Shown piece after piece: positions 18,773 through 28,134 of a DNA stretch of 64,000 nt; within the stretch, counting starts at the first letter, position 1; every line of letters starts with the position of its first letter. The DNA lies in the NCBI GenBank assembly GCA_030752795.1, contig JASMDM010000034.1:22705-86704 (forward strand), in the 5' to 3' direction. The translations under genes were made by a program, and so were the position numbers. This DNA comes from SAR202 cluster bacterium (GTDB lineage Bacteria; Chloroflexota; Dehalococcoidia; Lucifugimonadales; UBA1123). The notes under the pieces are model-generated. The model saw only the letters and a program-made list of their open reading frames with translations. It had not been told where the DNA came from and made no database searches.

Positions 18773-19217
18773 AGTCCTCTATCCAACATCCTGTGCGGGT
18801 TTTTCAGCCGGTGTCATTGTATTTAACACGTGGATGCAGTCAAGTTCTCGTGGGGGATTTACGGCAGGCGATCTTCGACTGATCAACTCAGAGATGGAGG
18901 ATGCCTCGACCGCCGAGTCTCCGTGATCTCAATCGTGTGACGAACATGCCAGAGCCGTGCGGTTGGGACGCTGACGCATCGACGAATGTCGGCGTGGGGG
19001 CGCGGGCTCCGTGGCGAGACTTGACTCGGTGAGGTCCTTCGACAGGTCCCGACAAGGCCGGGATCCCGATGCGTCGGGACTCAGGACGAACGGATCGGGG
19101 GAGGGGCGTAATGTCCGCACTCTCGCAAAGGACGGAGAGGGGTTCCCTCCACGGCCGAGCGTGCTAGCGATCGCCGTCGAATTCGTTGGCTGACCGCTGA
19201 TCGCTGTCGGCTGTTGC
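18773..19217. other. Intergenic region with a family B repeat
   Basis: No gene is supported. The only structure recognised is the family B hairpin at 19036-19095. Confidence 0.5.
19036..19095 (+). repeat. Family B hairpin repeat, copy 2
   Basis: CCTTCGACAGGTCCCGACAAGGCCGGGATCCCGATGCGTCGGGACTCAGGACGAAC. It has the same arms as 16130-16180, and the leading CTTCGACAGG half-site resembles the 47568-47600 palindrome. Confidence 0.7.
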
Positions 19218-19421
19218 CTACCCGCCGCCGACGGCTCGGACGATCTCTAGGCGGTCGCCTTCGGAGAGGGTGACTCCGCTTTGCTCATCTTTGCGGACGA
19301 TCGAGCCGTTGTAGGCCACAGCGATGTGGCCGTCGCGGACGCCGAGCGATTCGAGGTAGTCGACCAGGTCTGTCGGGTTGTCCAGATCAACTGATTTTCC
19401 GTTGATGGTTAATGAGATCAT
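19218..19421 (-). CDS. thiS: Sulfur carrier protein ThiS
   Basis: The 67-residue ubiquitin-fold protein starts MISLTINGK and ends in the essential GG (RAVGGG). ThiF adenylates and thiocarboxylates this tail, which donates sulfur to ThiG for thiazole formation. The ATG at 19421 overlaps the thiE stop as ATGA, so the two are translationally coupled; a longer frame to 19448 would start inside thiE. It is the last gene of a thiG-thiE-thiS operon under TPP riboswitch control. Confidence 0.92.
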   Translation of the reverse strand: MISLTINGKSVDLDNPTDLVDYLESLGVRDGHIAVAYNGSIVRKDEQSGVTLSEGDRLEIVRAVGGG

Positions 19422-20077
19422 CGGATGATCGCTCCTGAACCGGCCCATGCTGTGTTCATCGCCGTCGCGAGTTCGCGTGTGGCGCCTAGCGGGTCGTCGT
19501 GGGCGGAGATGGCCGTGATGACCGCGGCGCCCGTCCCGTCCGCATCGATAACCTGGCCCACGTTGTCCTTGTTGATCCCGCCGATGCCCAGAATCGGCGC
19601 ATCGACGACATTTGCGATTTCCTTGATGAGGCCTGGTCCTGATATTGTACCGCTTGGATGGGATCCGGTCTCGAAGATCGTGCCGACGACAAGGAGTTCA
19701 GCGCCGGAGTTGATCGCGTCCACGGCCCCTTGAACGGAGTGGACGGATCGGCTCAGCAGAAGACGGTCCCCCGCCAACTCGCGAGCATCGGGCAACGAAA
19801 TCCCGCCCTCGCCGAGCTGGACGCCGTCGGCGCCGCACAGCAGCGCGATGTCGATGCGTTCATTGATGAATAGCAACGACCTGCCCTCGGTGATGCGTCG
19901 GAGACGCCGGGCCACGTCGAGCAATTGCCCTCCGGGCAGATCCCGCTCTCTGAGTTGGACCATGCCAACTCCGCCGTCGACGGCCTGTTTCACGACAGTC
20001 TCCAAGGGTCGACCGCCGGTCTGGCTCCGGTCTGTGACCAGGCACAGGCAGGGTGACGGTATCGTGGCCGTCGTCAT
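19418..20077 (-). CDS. thiE: Thiamine phosphate synthase
   Basis: The 219-residue TIM barrel joins HMP pyrophosphate and thiazole phosphate to form thiamine monophosphate. Motifs visible are VQLRERDLPG, FINERIDIAL, GADGVQLGE (the Mg/pyrophosphate region), LLSRSVHS and GIGGINKDNV. It begins 3 bp after the thiG stop and overlaps thiS by 4 bp. Confidence 0.94.
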   Translation of the reverse strand: MTTATIPSPCLCLVTDRSQTGGRPLETVVKQAVDGGVGMVQLRERDLPGGQLLDVARRLRRITEGRSLLFINERIDIALLCGADGVQLGEGGISLPDARELAGDRLLLSRSVHSVQGAVDAINSGAELLVVGTIFETGSHPSGTISGPGLIKEIANVVDAPILGIGGINKDNVGQVIDADGTGAAVITAISAHDDPLGATRELATAMNTAWAGSGAIIR

Positions 20078-20080
20078 CGC

Positions 20081-20866
20081 CTAGTCCCCTGCAGCGGAGG
20101 CGACTCCTTCGGTGGGGCTGCTCGGAACGCCTGCCAATCGGTTGGCGATCCGTCCGGCGTTGTACGCCATGCGGCCGGCCTGAACCCCGAGACCGAACGC
20201 CTCACCCATCATCTTCGGGCTCTCGGCTTGGGCGATTGCTGTGTTGACCAGGACCGCGTCGGCGCCCGCTTCAAGCGCGGTGGCTGCTTCTGATGGAACG
20301 CCTAACCCGGCATCGACAACCACGGGAACGTGCGACTGCCGGACGATGAGCCTGATTTCGTCGAGCGTTTGGAGTCCCTGCCCTGACCCGATGGCAGAGC
20401 CGAGTGGCATGACCGTCGCGCATCCGATCTCTTCCAGTCGGAGCGCCAGCACCGGGTCGGCGTGGATGTAAGGCAACACCGTGAAACCTTCGTCCACCAG
20501 AGTTTGAGCGGCTTCGAACGTTCCTATAGGATCAGGCAACAAGTGCTCGGCGTGCGGGATGACCTCGAGCTTGATCCAGTCGGACCCCGTTACTTCTCGG
20601 GCGAGGTGAGCCGTGAATATCGCTTCTTCGGCGGTCTTGGAGCCGGCGGTGTTTGGCAGGATTTGGTACTTGTCCCAATCGAAGTAATCGAGGATGTTCT
20701 TCTCGTTCGGGTTGTCCAGATCCAGCCGGCGGATGGCGACGGTAATGATCTGGGCTCCGGACGACTCGATGGACTCGACCATCTCTTCGTTGGTTCGGTG
20801 CCTTCCGGTGCCGACCATCAGCCTGGAGGTGAATTCTTTGCCCGCGATAACCAGTGGATCGCTCAT
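20081..20866 (-). CDS. thiG: Thiazole synthase
   Basis: ATG 20866, preceded by GAGGAG, gives 261 residues; a start at 20905 would lie in the leader. ThiG builds the thiazole ring from deoxyxylulose-5-phosphate, dehydroglycine and ThiS thiocarboxylate. Features are [29 protein letters not shown] (the lysine forms the imine with the sugar phosphate), [14 protein letters not shown] and [11 protein letters not shown]. It is the first gene of the thi operon. Confidence 0.95.
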   Translation of the reverse strand: MSDPLVIAGKEFTSRLMVGTGRHRTNEEMVESIESSGAQIITVAIRRLDLDNPNEKNILDYFDWDKYQILPNTAGSKTAEEAIFTAHLAREVTGSDWIKLEVIPHAEHLLPDPIGTFEAAQTLVDEGFTVLPYIHADPVLALRLEEIGCATVMPLGSAIGSGQGLQTLDEIRLIVRQSHVPVVVDAGLGVPSEAATALEAGADAVLVNTAIAQAESPKMMGEAFGLGVQAGRMAYNAGRIANRLAGVPSSPTEGVASAAGD

Positions 20867-20895
20867 TTCGCCGTCTCCTCGGTGCGCTACAACAC

Positions 20896-20923
20896 AAAAA
20901 GCCACTGGAAAATTGCCAGCGGC
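20896..20923 (-). terminator. Intrinsic terminator of the TPP riboswitch
   Basis: On the minus strand GCCGCTGG, a seven-base loop, CCAGTGGC and then TTTTT form a Rho-independent terminator between the aptamer and the thiG ribosome-binding site. This indicates transcriptional rather than purely translational control. Confidence 0.85.
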
Positions 20924-20943
20924 CTGTGGTTCGTCCCATGGAC

Positions 20944-21031
20944 GTCCCTGCGCTGGTATTACCCAGATCAGGTAATTGCGGTCGGCGGCGATGACTGGCC
21001 GCCCTCTCAGCCTGGCTTGCCCAAGCTCCCA
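20944..21031 (-). ncRNA. TPP riboswitch (THI element) upstream of thiG
   Basis: The minus-strand leader contains the thi-box: GGCTGAGAGGG, a variable P3 stem (GGCGG...CCGCC), ACCTGATCTGGGTAATACCAGCG and a closing CAGGGA. The CTGAGA and ACCTGATCTGG-TAAT-CCAGCG blocks are diagnostic of the thiamine-pyrophosphate aptamer. A terminator follows at 20896-20923, so high TPP should stop transcription of thiG-thiE-thiS. Confidence 0.95.
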
Positions 21032-21059
21032 ATTGCCCTATTCTGCTATCAACGCCCCC

Positions 21060-21088
21060 AGAATAGCCTACTGTTTTTCGAAAGTCAA
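21060..21088 (-). promoter_or_regulatory. Sigma-70-type promoter of the thi operon
   Basis: Minus strand TTGACT (21088-21083), 17-base spacer, TATTCT (21065-21060). Transcription would begin some 20-25 bases before the riboswitch aptamer. Confidence 0.75.
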
Positions 21089-21280
21089 CGAAGACGCCAC
21101 GAGCGGGAATGGGGCCGATCCGTCTGCCTTGACTGTTCCACGCGCCGTTTCTACACTCTCAATCAGGCGGCGATTCGTTGAAACGATGAACCGCACATGC
21201 CAGATCGGATCGTGCAACACGACTGTCGGCTCCGTCCTCGCCATCGTCTCAGACTCCTCAATGTAAAGTCGGAGGGACCC

Positions 21281-21794
21281 ATGACGACCACACCGTATGA
21301 CGACGTCGCAGATTGGTATGACGAACACGCCCGGTCTTCTTGGGAGTATCCAGGAGACGAGAACGACTTGGTCGCCACCTTGCTTCGCTTGACCGGCGAT
21401 GTCGACGGGCTCAACGTCTGCGATCCGGTTCGCGGGCAAGGCACGATCACGAGGCGCCTCGCGCGTGCTGGGGCAGATGTGGTCGGAGTGGATATCTCAT
21501 CGCGCCTTCTCATAGATCGCAACACGCGAGGAAACCGCCCGCCCTCTCGGCGTGAAGTACCTGAACGATGACGCCCAGAGTCCCTCAACGCTGTCGGACG
21601 AATCGTTCGACGGAGTCAGGGGAAGGGTCGGAGCCTACCACCGCACGCTGAGCACCTATCTCAACGGCCTCGTGGGCGCTGGGCTCGCAATCGAGGAACT
21701 CGTGGAACCGCGTGGAGCTGTTCCGACCTTGGCGTCGATGCGCGATACGAGCGCCGTGCCCGCGTTTCTGGCTGTTCGTTGTCGCAAACCATAG
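21281..21794 (+). pseudogene. SAM methyltransferase with frameshift and internal deletion
   Basis: ATG 21281 opens YDDVADWYDEHARSSW and a SAM motif region (LNVCDPVRGQG, VVGVDISSRLL). After about 21515 the sense continues in another frame as IATREETARPLGVKYLNDDA and DESFDGV. It then jumps directly to GAYHRTLSTYLNGLVGAGLAIEELVEP and ends with VPAFLAVRCRK. In intact relatives a stretch of roughly 80 or more residues carrying the post-motif strands separates the last two pieces, so both a frameshift and a deletion have occurred. This cannot be explained by one sequencing error. Confidence 0.75.
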
Positions 21795-21909
21795 AACACA
21801 ACGCCCGTGGAACAAAAACCGCGACGCCGTCGTCTAGTCACTACAGGAAGGCCAAGATCTCGGCGGTGGCTCAGCAGTATAAACCTTGTGTCAATCGGGA
21901 GGATGCACT

Positions 21910-23622
21910 ATGATTCGCGACATGAAACTAGGGACTTTGTCGGTTCTGATGTTGTCCGTAATCGCGATCGGGTTGGTCGCGTGCGACAGCAAGTCGTCGG
22001 ACTTCGACGAGATGTCGATGGCGACGAGCGAGGATTCCGCGGCAGAGGCTTTCCGTGGATACGCGGCTCCGGCCGCGGGAGCCGCCGCTGCGCCTGCCCC
22101 ATCGGCCCCAGCACCCGCGCCTGCGCCCGCTTTCGCCCCTGCGCCGCCGATGGCGCCGGCGAAGCAATCGTTCGGAGAGACCGTATCCGGCCCGCCCGGC
22201 CTACCTGGCATGCCCGGAAATCCTGGGGCGCTCGGTTTCCAACAGTCTGAGGATTCGTCCGCCAATTCGACCGCATCGAGCGCACAACTCGCCTCACAGC
22301 GACGGATCATCATCCGTACCGTAGACATGACGATCATCGTGCCGGATGTCGCCGCGTCGCTCGAAGACATCTCGGCGCTGGCAAAGAGTTTCGACGGCTG
22401 GGTTGTTTCGTCCGACCGCACGTTGACTCACCGCGGTTTCATCTCGATCCGAGTTCCGTCCGACGATCTCGACGCCGCGATAATCGCGCTCAGGGGCATG
22501 GCCGAAAAAGTCGATTCAGAGATCTCAACGAGTCAGGACGTAACTGACGAGTACGTCGACCTGCAGTCACGACTGGTCAACCAACAGGCGACCGAAGGCG
22601 CGCTACTCAAGCTGCTCGACCGAGCCGAGACCGTCGAGGCCGCGCTGTCGGTGCAACGCGAACTCACACGCGTTCAACAGGAAATCGAACGCATCCAGGG
22701 TCGCGTGAAGTTCCTTGAAGAGACCTCCGCGTTTTCGCTGCTGAACGTGCGACTCGAGTTGGCCCCTCTCGAGATGGAAGTCGACGCGGGCATCGACAAG
22801 ACTGTCAGCATCCGCGAAAATACGCGCCTCAGGGCCACGTTCGAACCGCCCGAAGGAATCGACGAGTTCTCGTTTACGTGGGACTTTGGCGACGGATCCG
22901 AGCCGACCCGCAGCACCCGCACCGCCCCTACTTCCGACGAAGACAAGCGCGTGACGGCGACGTTCAACCACGCGTATTTCAACGTCGAAGACTCTCCGTA
23001 TATCGTCGAAATCGAGATGGAAGGCTTTGGCGACGCGGGCATCGCGGAAGGCAGTGACACCCTCATCGTGCAAGTGACCGAACTGCCTGTCATCGAAGTG
23101 TTCGCAGGGGAAAACATAGTCCGCGAACAGGGCGAAGAAGTCGAATTCTCCGCGTCGTTTACCCACCCCGAAGGACTCACCGAGGTAGCGTACAAGTGGG
23201 ACTTCGGCGACGGAACCTCTCCCGACACCGGCAGCGTGACCGAAGGATCCACCCGCGTGGACGCCGTTCACGTGTACCAGGATTTCCGGCCGTTCGCTTA
23301 CAAGCCGACGCTTACGATCACGGCGGAAGCCGAAGCAGGCGAGATCAAATCCGAAGGCTCGCTGTCCGTGTTGATCGTCGAGCGCCCGGCCTGGACGGTT
23401 AGCGGATGGAATGCCGGCGACTCGGGTCGCACCGCGGTCCGCGCATTGTCCGTGGTCGGCATCGGATTGCAGACCGGCGCCATCTGGGCCGCGATCTTCA
23501 GCCCCGTTTGGGTGATCGTGCTCGTCGCCACGATCCTGGTAAGGCGACAGATGCGGCGACGCCGATCAGCTCGCCCGGATGCGGGAGGATTCCAGCCGTA
23601 TTCGGATCAGGACGACCAGTAA
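21910..23622 (+). CDS. DUF4349 lipoprotein with two PKD domains and C-terminal membrane helix
   Basis: ATG 21910 follows GGGAGG. The 570-residue product has a lipoprotein signal ending GLVAC, an Ala/Pro-rich linker with a short Gly-Pro-Pro stretch (GPPGLPGMPGNPG), a DUF4349 region (about residues 135-300, from RRIIIRTVDMTIIV through a heptad-rich coiled coil QRELTRVQQEIERIQGR), two PKD-like domains each with a WDFGDG motif, and a C-terminal transmembrane helix followed by an Arg-rich cytoplasmic tail. DUF4349 proteins are envelope proteins of unclear role. The PKD pair between coiled coil and membrane helix suggests an extracellular spacer or adhesion function. Confidence 0.87.
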   Translation: MIRDMKLGTLSVLMLSVIAIGLVACDSKSSDFDEMSMATSEDSAAEAFRGYAAPAAGAAAAPAPSAPAPAPAPAFAPAPPMAPAKQSFGETVSGPPGLPGMPGNPGALGFQQSEDSSANSTASSAQLASQRRIIIRTVDMTIIVPDVAASLEDISALAKSFDGWVVSSDRTLTHRGFISIRVPSDDLDAAIIALRGMAEKVDSEISTSQDVTDEYVDLQSRLVNQQATEGALLKLLDRAETVEAALSVQRELTRVQQEIERIQGRVKFLEETSAFSLLNVRLELAPLEMEVDAGIDKTVSIRENTRLRATFEPPEGIDEFSFTWDFGDGSEPTRSTRTAPTSDEDKRVTATFNHAYFNVEDSPYIVEIEMEGFGDAGIAEGSDTLIVQVTELPVIEVFAGENIVREQGEEVEFSASFTHPEGLTEVAYKWDFGDGTSPDTGSVTEGSTRVDAVHVYQDFRPFAYKPTLTITAEAEAGEIKSEGSLSVLIVERPAWTVSGWNAGDSGRTAVRALSVVGIGLQTGAIWAAIFSPVWVIVLVATILVRRQMRRRRSARPDAGGFQPYSDQDDQ

Positions 23623-23705
23623 AAGCAAGCCCGCGGCGGTTCGGGTCGGCTCATTTGGGCTGACCTTGCCGTTGCAAGCTTTCCGATGAGCGCGCAGAGA
23701 CAGAA

Positions 23706-24185
23706 TTGACCCCGACAAGACACTTTACCGCGACCGGCTTCGTCGTACACGACGGGTCGGTCGCGCTGCATTTCCACCGCAAACTCCGTTTGTGGCTGCC
23801 GCCGGGCGGACACGTAGAGCCGGATGAGGACCCAGTCCAGGCTGTGTTGCGGGAGATCAAGGAAGAGACGGGTTTGGATGCGACGGTCGTCCCGACATCG
23901 CCCGTTCTCGGACTGGGCTACCCGATCCACGTACATCCTCCCTACACTATCCTCGTGGAGGACATCGACGATCCGGTACAGGGATTCCATCATCACATTG
24001 ACATGATCTACTTCTGCCGACCAACCGCCGAGAACCCCGCGTTGGGCGACGGTTGGGTCTGGGTATCGCGGGATGATCTAGCCAGCGGTTCCGAACTCGC
24101 GATCGACGGTATAGAACCGCAGATTCCGCCCGATGACGTTCGAGTGCTCGGGCAGGCGGCGATCCGACTCGTGGACGGCGCGTGA
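23706..24185 (+). CDS. NUDIX hydrolase
   Basis: The 159-residue protein has a full Nudix box GGHVEPDEDPVQAVLREIKEETGLDA (G-x5-E-x7-REUxEE-x-GU), so it should hydrolyse a nucleoside diphosphate linked to another moiety with Mg2+. TTG 23706 is the only evident start giving the family N-terminus (TPTRHFTATGFVVHD). An ATG at 23686 is out of frame and opens a seven-codon ORF ending at the TTG. The substrate is unknown. Confidence 0.86.
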   Translation: MTPTRHFTATGFVVHDGSVALHFHRKLRLWLPPGGHVEPDEDPVQAVLREIKEETGLDATVVPTSPVLGLGYPIHVHPPYTILVEDIDDPVQGFHHHIDMIYFCRPTAENPALGDGWVWVSRDDLASGSELAIDGIEPQIPPDDVRVLGQAAIRLVDGA

Positions 24186-24268
24186 CGGCAAGGATCACAG
24201 AAGACGGAGGCGGTGAGTTGGCAGACGAGATAGCTGTGCACGGAACGTGAGATGCTAAGTTCGCCGGA

Positions 24269-25327
24269 GTGGCGGATGCGTTCGCTTCGAATCTCGAAGA
24301 CGACCTGGAAATCGGAGCGGCGTTCGCGGCGACCATCGGCGGAGAACCAGTCGTCGACATGTGGGCCGGGCACGCCGATGTCGCGAAGACTCGACCCTGG
24401 GAGCGCGACACGATAGTGAACATGTGGTCGTCCACGAAGGCGATGGTCACGACGTGCGCCCACATGCTGGTTGATCGCGACCTCCTGGACATCGAAGAGC
24501 CGGTGTCCAGATACTGGCCCGAGTTCGCGCAGGCCGGCAAAGAGTCCATGCCCGTAAAGTACCTGCTCAGCCATCGTTCCGCACTGACAAACCTTTCGGG
24601 TGAGATCCTGCCAATCGAGACTTTCTACGACTGGGATCTGATGGCCGAGAAGCTGGCCGCGCAAGCGCCGCTTTGGCTACCCGGAGGAGAATCCGCATAC
24701 CACAACGTGACCTTCAGATTCTTGGTCGGTGAAATCATAAGGCGCATCTCAGGGAAAAGCGTCGGGACGTTCTTGAGAGACGAGATCGCGGAACCTCTCG
24801 GCGCGGACTTTCACCTCGGGTTAGGCGACGAACATTTCGGGCGAGTCGCGGAGTTGCTGGCTCCACCGCCTCGAACCCCAAGGCCGGGCGCTCCGGTTTC
24901 GAACCCGACGATCTTGCTGTCGGCCGGCAACCGTCCGGAATGGCGGAGGGCGGAGATCCCTGCCGCCAACGGCCACGGCAATGCGCGCTCGGTGGCGCGG
25001 ATTATGTCGGCGCTTGCGTGCGGCGGCGAAGTCGACGGAGTCCGCTTGATGCGCGAGGAGACCATCGCGAACGCAATACGGGAACAGGTGAACGGTATGG
25101 ACAGGACGCTGAGAGAGCCGATTAGTTGGGGCGCCGGATTCATGCTTATCACGGCTGAGCATCCGTTCGGCCCCAACCCTCGCATATTTGGACACACCGG
25201 AGCTGGAGGGTCCCAGGCGTTTGCGGACCTAGACGCCCAGGTGTCCTGGTCCTACGCTATGAACAAGATGACCATGAAAGGCGCCAGAGCGAAGCGCATC
25301 GTTAACGCACTGTACGCCGCGCTTTAG
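24269..25327 (+). CDS. Serine hydrolase (class C beta-lactamase/EstB family), N-terminus interrupted
   Basis: The penicillin-binding-fold enzyme has SSTK (SxxK), YHN (YxN) and HTGAGG motifs, the set expected of beta-lactamase-like esterases. Upstream, TTG 24218 with GGAGG at 24206-24210 opens LADEIAVHGT and then TGA (24248-24250) where relatives have HGTC-D-x-RF, continuing in frame as DAKFAGVADAFASN. A Cys codon has apparently become TGA at codon 11. Translation could restart at GTG 24269, which gives a 352-residue protein with all catalytic motifs but has no proper Shine-Dalgarno. Confidence 0.78.
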   Translation: MADAFASNLEDDLEIGAAFAATIGGEPVVDMWAGHADVAKTRPWERDTIVNMWSSTKAMVTTCAHMLVDRDLLDIEEPVSRYWPEFAQAGKESMPVKYLLSHRSALTNLSGEILPIETFYDWDLMAEKLAAQAPLWLPGGESAYHNVTFRFLVGEIIRRISGKSVGTFLRDEIAEPLGADFHLGLGDEHFGRVAELLAPPPRTPRPGAPVSNPTILLSAGNRPEWRRAEIPAANGHGNARSVARIMSALACGGEVDGVRLMREETIANAIREQVNGMDRTLREPISWGAGFMLITAEHPFGPNPRIFGHTGAGGSQAFADLDAQVSWSYAMNKMTMKGARAKRIVNALYAAL

Positions 25328-25542
25328 ATGGCGACGCGCGTCATTTTCGTCCGACAAGAGTGGGTGACAGAATGCGCCAGAATCGCGGCTGCCCTGTGAC
25401 CGATTGCCGAATGGGACCGTGCCCGTGTCGAGCGCCAAGCGTTGACACGGATGATTCCAAATCGCAAGGAGTTTGACCAGGTTTGGTATCATCGAAAGTG
25501 CCTGACCGGACGTCGAAGGGGCCAGGCCGTGAGCGCAAGCCG
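25328..25542. other. Intergenic region, nothing recognised
   Basis: The stretch between the serine hydrolase and the beta-propeller gene shows no repeat-family member, RNA or credible gene. Confidence 0.4.
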
Positions 25543-26902
25543 ATGCCTCAGAGCAGACCCGACGATTGCCACGCATTGGACGGCAGGACGGCGGACCGCC
25601 TCCGGAAGCTTCCAAAATGGCGGCGTTGGCAGCTAGCGGAGGCTCGTGGTGCCTGGGATCTGTTCGCCCGTTTAGGATCTCCCTCAAGATTGCGTTGGCA
25701 TTCGCTCTCGTTTTAGCCCTCCCTTCTGTCGTGATCGGTTATCAGATCTTGGGACACCGAAATGACGATCAGGCGCCTGCGTTGGTCAGATCGCGCCAAA
25801 CGGATTCGCCGCTCCTTCTCGTGTACAGCGACGGAAGCGCGGCGATTCCAGCGTCCGGCGCGGCCGGTAATACTCAGGTGTTTCCCGAGGGCACGTACTC
25901 TTTCGACCCAACAACGAACTCAACGGGATACCGTCTGCATGCGTCGAGCGACGTTGCGTCTCTCTCTCAGCTTGCACTGGCCGGCGATGGGCTGCGCCTC
26001 ATTGGTTTGTCATGGTACGACGGTCGAAATGGCTTCATGTGTTTGACGCGTTCGACGGCTCGCTGATTTCCAGCGTGGATTTGGGCCGGATCGACGGCGG
26101 AATCCACTCTCTCGCCTCGGTCAACGGAGATCGCATATTCGTTCCCGTTTTTGCCGGAACAGGCCAGACGTCGAGCCTCGTCTCAATCGATGCTTCGACC
26201 GGAGAGCGCGCATGGGAATCACCTTTAGGTGACGACGCCATGACGCTCGGCGTCGATCTTAGTCCTGACGGACGCGCCATATTTATCACGGGATACAGCG
26301 ATAGGATCATGGTCGTTGATGCCACGAGTGGCAGCATTATCGACAAAATCGAAACGCCGAGGTTGGTTGAAAGCCCTTACTTTTCGTGGTGGCACGAGGG
26401 AGTGTTCTCTCCTGACGGCAGACACTACTACGCGGTTAACGCTTTCATCGAGACTGACTCTGTTGCCGTCGCCGTGATTGACGTCGCCAACAGGCGAATT
26501 GTACGCACCGAAGTTGTCTCGTTTCGCGGGGACCCATCCGCCTCCGGCGGATTGGGGCAATCGGTCCTCGGCCGATTGCTCGCGCTGTTCTGCCCTGCCA
26601 ACGTCGCCGCCAAAGTTCCTCCGTCTTCGGGATCGGTCTCGCTCTCGCCGGGCGGACGACGCCTCTACATCGCAAACTGGAATGCCCTTATCGTAATCGA
26701 TCCCACTACCCTGAAGCTGGTCGCCGTACCCATTCGTTCCGAGCCGGGGAAACCCTCGATCAACGGCGTCGTACTGGATAAGGACGGATCGAAGGCATAC
26801 GTCACGGTGGGGACGCAAATACACATCTTGGACATCGCTGGTGACGAGTTCGTCGAGATCGGGACACTCGCCGCGCCGGCGCACGCCACCGCCCTAGAAT
26901 GA
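25543..26902 (+). pseudogene. Membrane-anchored beta-propeller (YVTN/WD-like) protein, frameshifted
   Basis: One frame gives a transmembrane anchor (ISLKIALAFALVLALPSVVIGYQIL) and the first propeller strands, ending with GDGLRLIGLSWYDG near 26020. A one-base-deletion-like shift continues in the frame starting KWLHVFDAFDGSLISSVDLG and runs through SPDGR-type blades (DLSPDGRAIFITGYSDRI, FSPDGRHYYAVNAF, LSPGGRRLYIAN) to TGA at 26900. The extreme N-terminus is uncertain: a charged segment from ATG 25543 (RLRKLPKWRRWQLAEARGAWDLFA) is in another frame, whereas ATG 25617 is in frame with the helix. The function is unknown; such proteins are often surface-exposed. Confidence 0.65.
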
Positions 26903-27044
26903 TCCGGAGCGTCTTATGCCCATGGTTGCCCGTGCAGGCACGTTTCACAAAGGCAGTACTTCGTCCGCTATGCGGATCGCAGCTTACGAATGAGGTCGAC
27001 CTGTCAGTGGTTCCGTCTTAACGTGGCGCTCGGAATGGACTTGG

Positions 27045-27073
27045 TTGACGCCTTTTTGAGGCAACCATATAAT
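27045..27073 (+). promoter_or_regulatory. Near-consensus sigma-70-type promoter of the deoxysugar cluster
   Basis: TTGACG (27045-27050), exactly 17 bases, TATAAT (27068-27073), 58 bp before the aldo-keto reductase ATG. It is the best promoter match noticed in the window. Confidence 0.8.
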
Positions 27074-27131
27074 TGCGCCTGTTCCGGCTTCCTGAGACAG
27101 CGATTCCATTCGCTTCGGAGACACGTCTGTC

Positions 27132-28118
27132 ATGAACCCACTCGAGATGCGACAAGTAGGCACGACCGACGTTCGCGTGACGGCCCTCGGACTCGGCGGA
27201 GCGGCGCTTGGCGGGCTGTTCACCGACGTGGCAGAGACGACAGCCGTCGAAACGGTCACGATGGGCGCTGAGCTCGGGGTCAAGTACTTCGACACCGCGC
27301 CGCTGTACGGCCATGGCAAGAGCGAGAGATTCGTCGGCAAAGCGCTCGGCGCCCTGCCCAGAGACTCGTTCGTCCTGTCGTCTAAGGTCGGCCGCGTGCT
27401 CAACCCGTTAGAATCACCGGGCGACACCGGCATTTACGTCGGTGTGCCGCCGTTCGAGGCCGTGTTCGATTTCTCACGAGACGGGATTTTGCGATCCATC
27501 GATGACAGTCTCGAACGGCTCGGCCTTGACCGCATCGACATCGCATTCATCCACGATCCCGACGACCACCACGACCAGGCGATCGGCGAGGCGTTCCCGA
27601 CGCTCGCCGCTCTGCGCTCGCAGGGCGTCATTCGAGCGGTGGGCGCCGGAATGAACCAGTGGCAGTCGTTGGCCCGATTCGCGCGCGAGGGCGAGTTCGA
27701 TTGCTTCTTGCTGGCCGGTCGTTACACGCTCCTCGACCACTCCGGACTCGATGAGCTGTTGCCGTTGTGCGAGGAGAGGCGGATCAGCATCATGCTCGGT
27801 GGCCCGTACAACAGCGGAATCCTCGCATCTGACCTGTCGTCCGGCTCGAAATACTTCTACCAGGACGCACCCGACGAAGTGCTCGAACAAGCTCGACGCA
27901 TCAAAACGGTTTGCGATCGACATGATGTTCCGATGAAGGCCGCGGCGCTGCAGTTCGGCCTGGCGTACCCGGCCGTTGCGTCCACGATCCCCGGCGCGCG
28001 TTCTCCCGAAGAAGCGACGGAAAACTTCGAGATGACCGGTCACCCCATCGCTCCCAGTTTTTGGGCCGAACTGAGATTCGAAGGTTTGTTCCCCGATGGC
28101 GCCCCGATTCCAGTTTGA
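27132..28118 (+). CDS. Aldo/keto reductase, L-fucose (D-threo-aldose) dehydrogenase type
   Basis: The 328-residue TIM-barrel protein has the AKR catalytic tetrad: Asp in KYFDTAPLYG, Tyr in the same segment, Lys in LSSKVGR and His in FIHDPDDHH. The long loop after the lysine and the ending with STIPGARSPEEA are typical of D-threo-aldose/L-fucose 1-dehydrogenases and pyridoxal dehydrogenase. It would oxidise a sugar to its lactone with NAD(P). A mutarotase and an amidohydrolase lactonase follow immediately, which strongly supports a deoxysugar oxidation role. It has its own promoter at 27045-27073. Confidence 0.85.
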   Translation: MNPLEMRQVGTTDVRVTALGLGGAALGGLFTDVAETTAVETVTMGAELGVKYFDTAPLYGHGKSERFVGKALGALPRDSFVLSSKVGRVLNPLESPGDTGIYVGVPPFEAVFDFSRDGILRSIDDSLERLGLDRIDIAFIHDPDDHHDQAIGEAFPTLAALRSQGVIRAVGAGMNQWQSLARFAREGEFDCFLLAGRYTLLDHSGLDELLPLCEERRISIMLGGPYNSGILASDLSSGSKYFYQDAPDEVLEQARRIKTVCDRHDVPMKAAALQFGLAYPAVASTIPGARSPEEATENFEMTGHPIAPSFWAELRFEGLFPDGAPIPV

Positions 28119-28134
28119 TAATGTTGGTGAGGTC

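Noticed and set aside
24248..24250. TGA as a possible selenocysteine codon in the serine hydrolase
   Set aside because: The aligned residue is a non-catalytic Cys in the N-terminal segment, no SECIS-like hairpin was evident, and other genes here carry TAG and TAA lesions.
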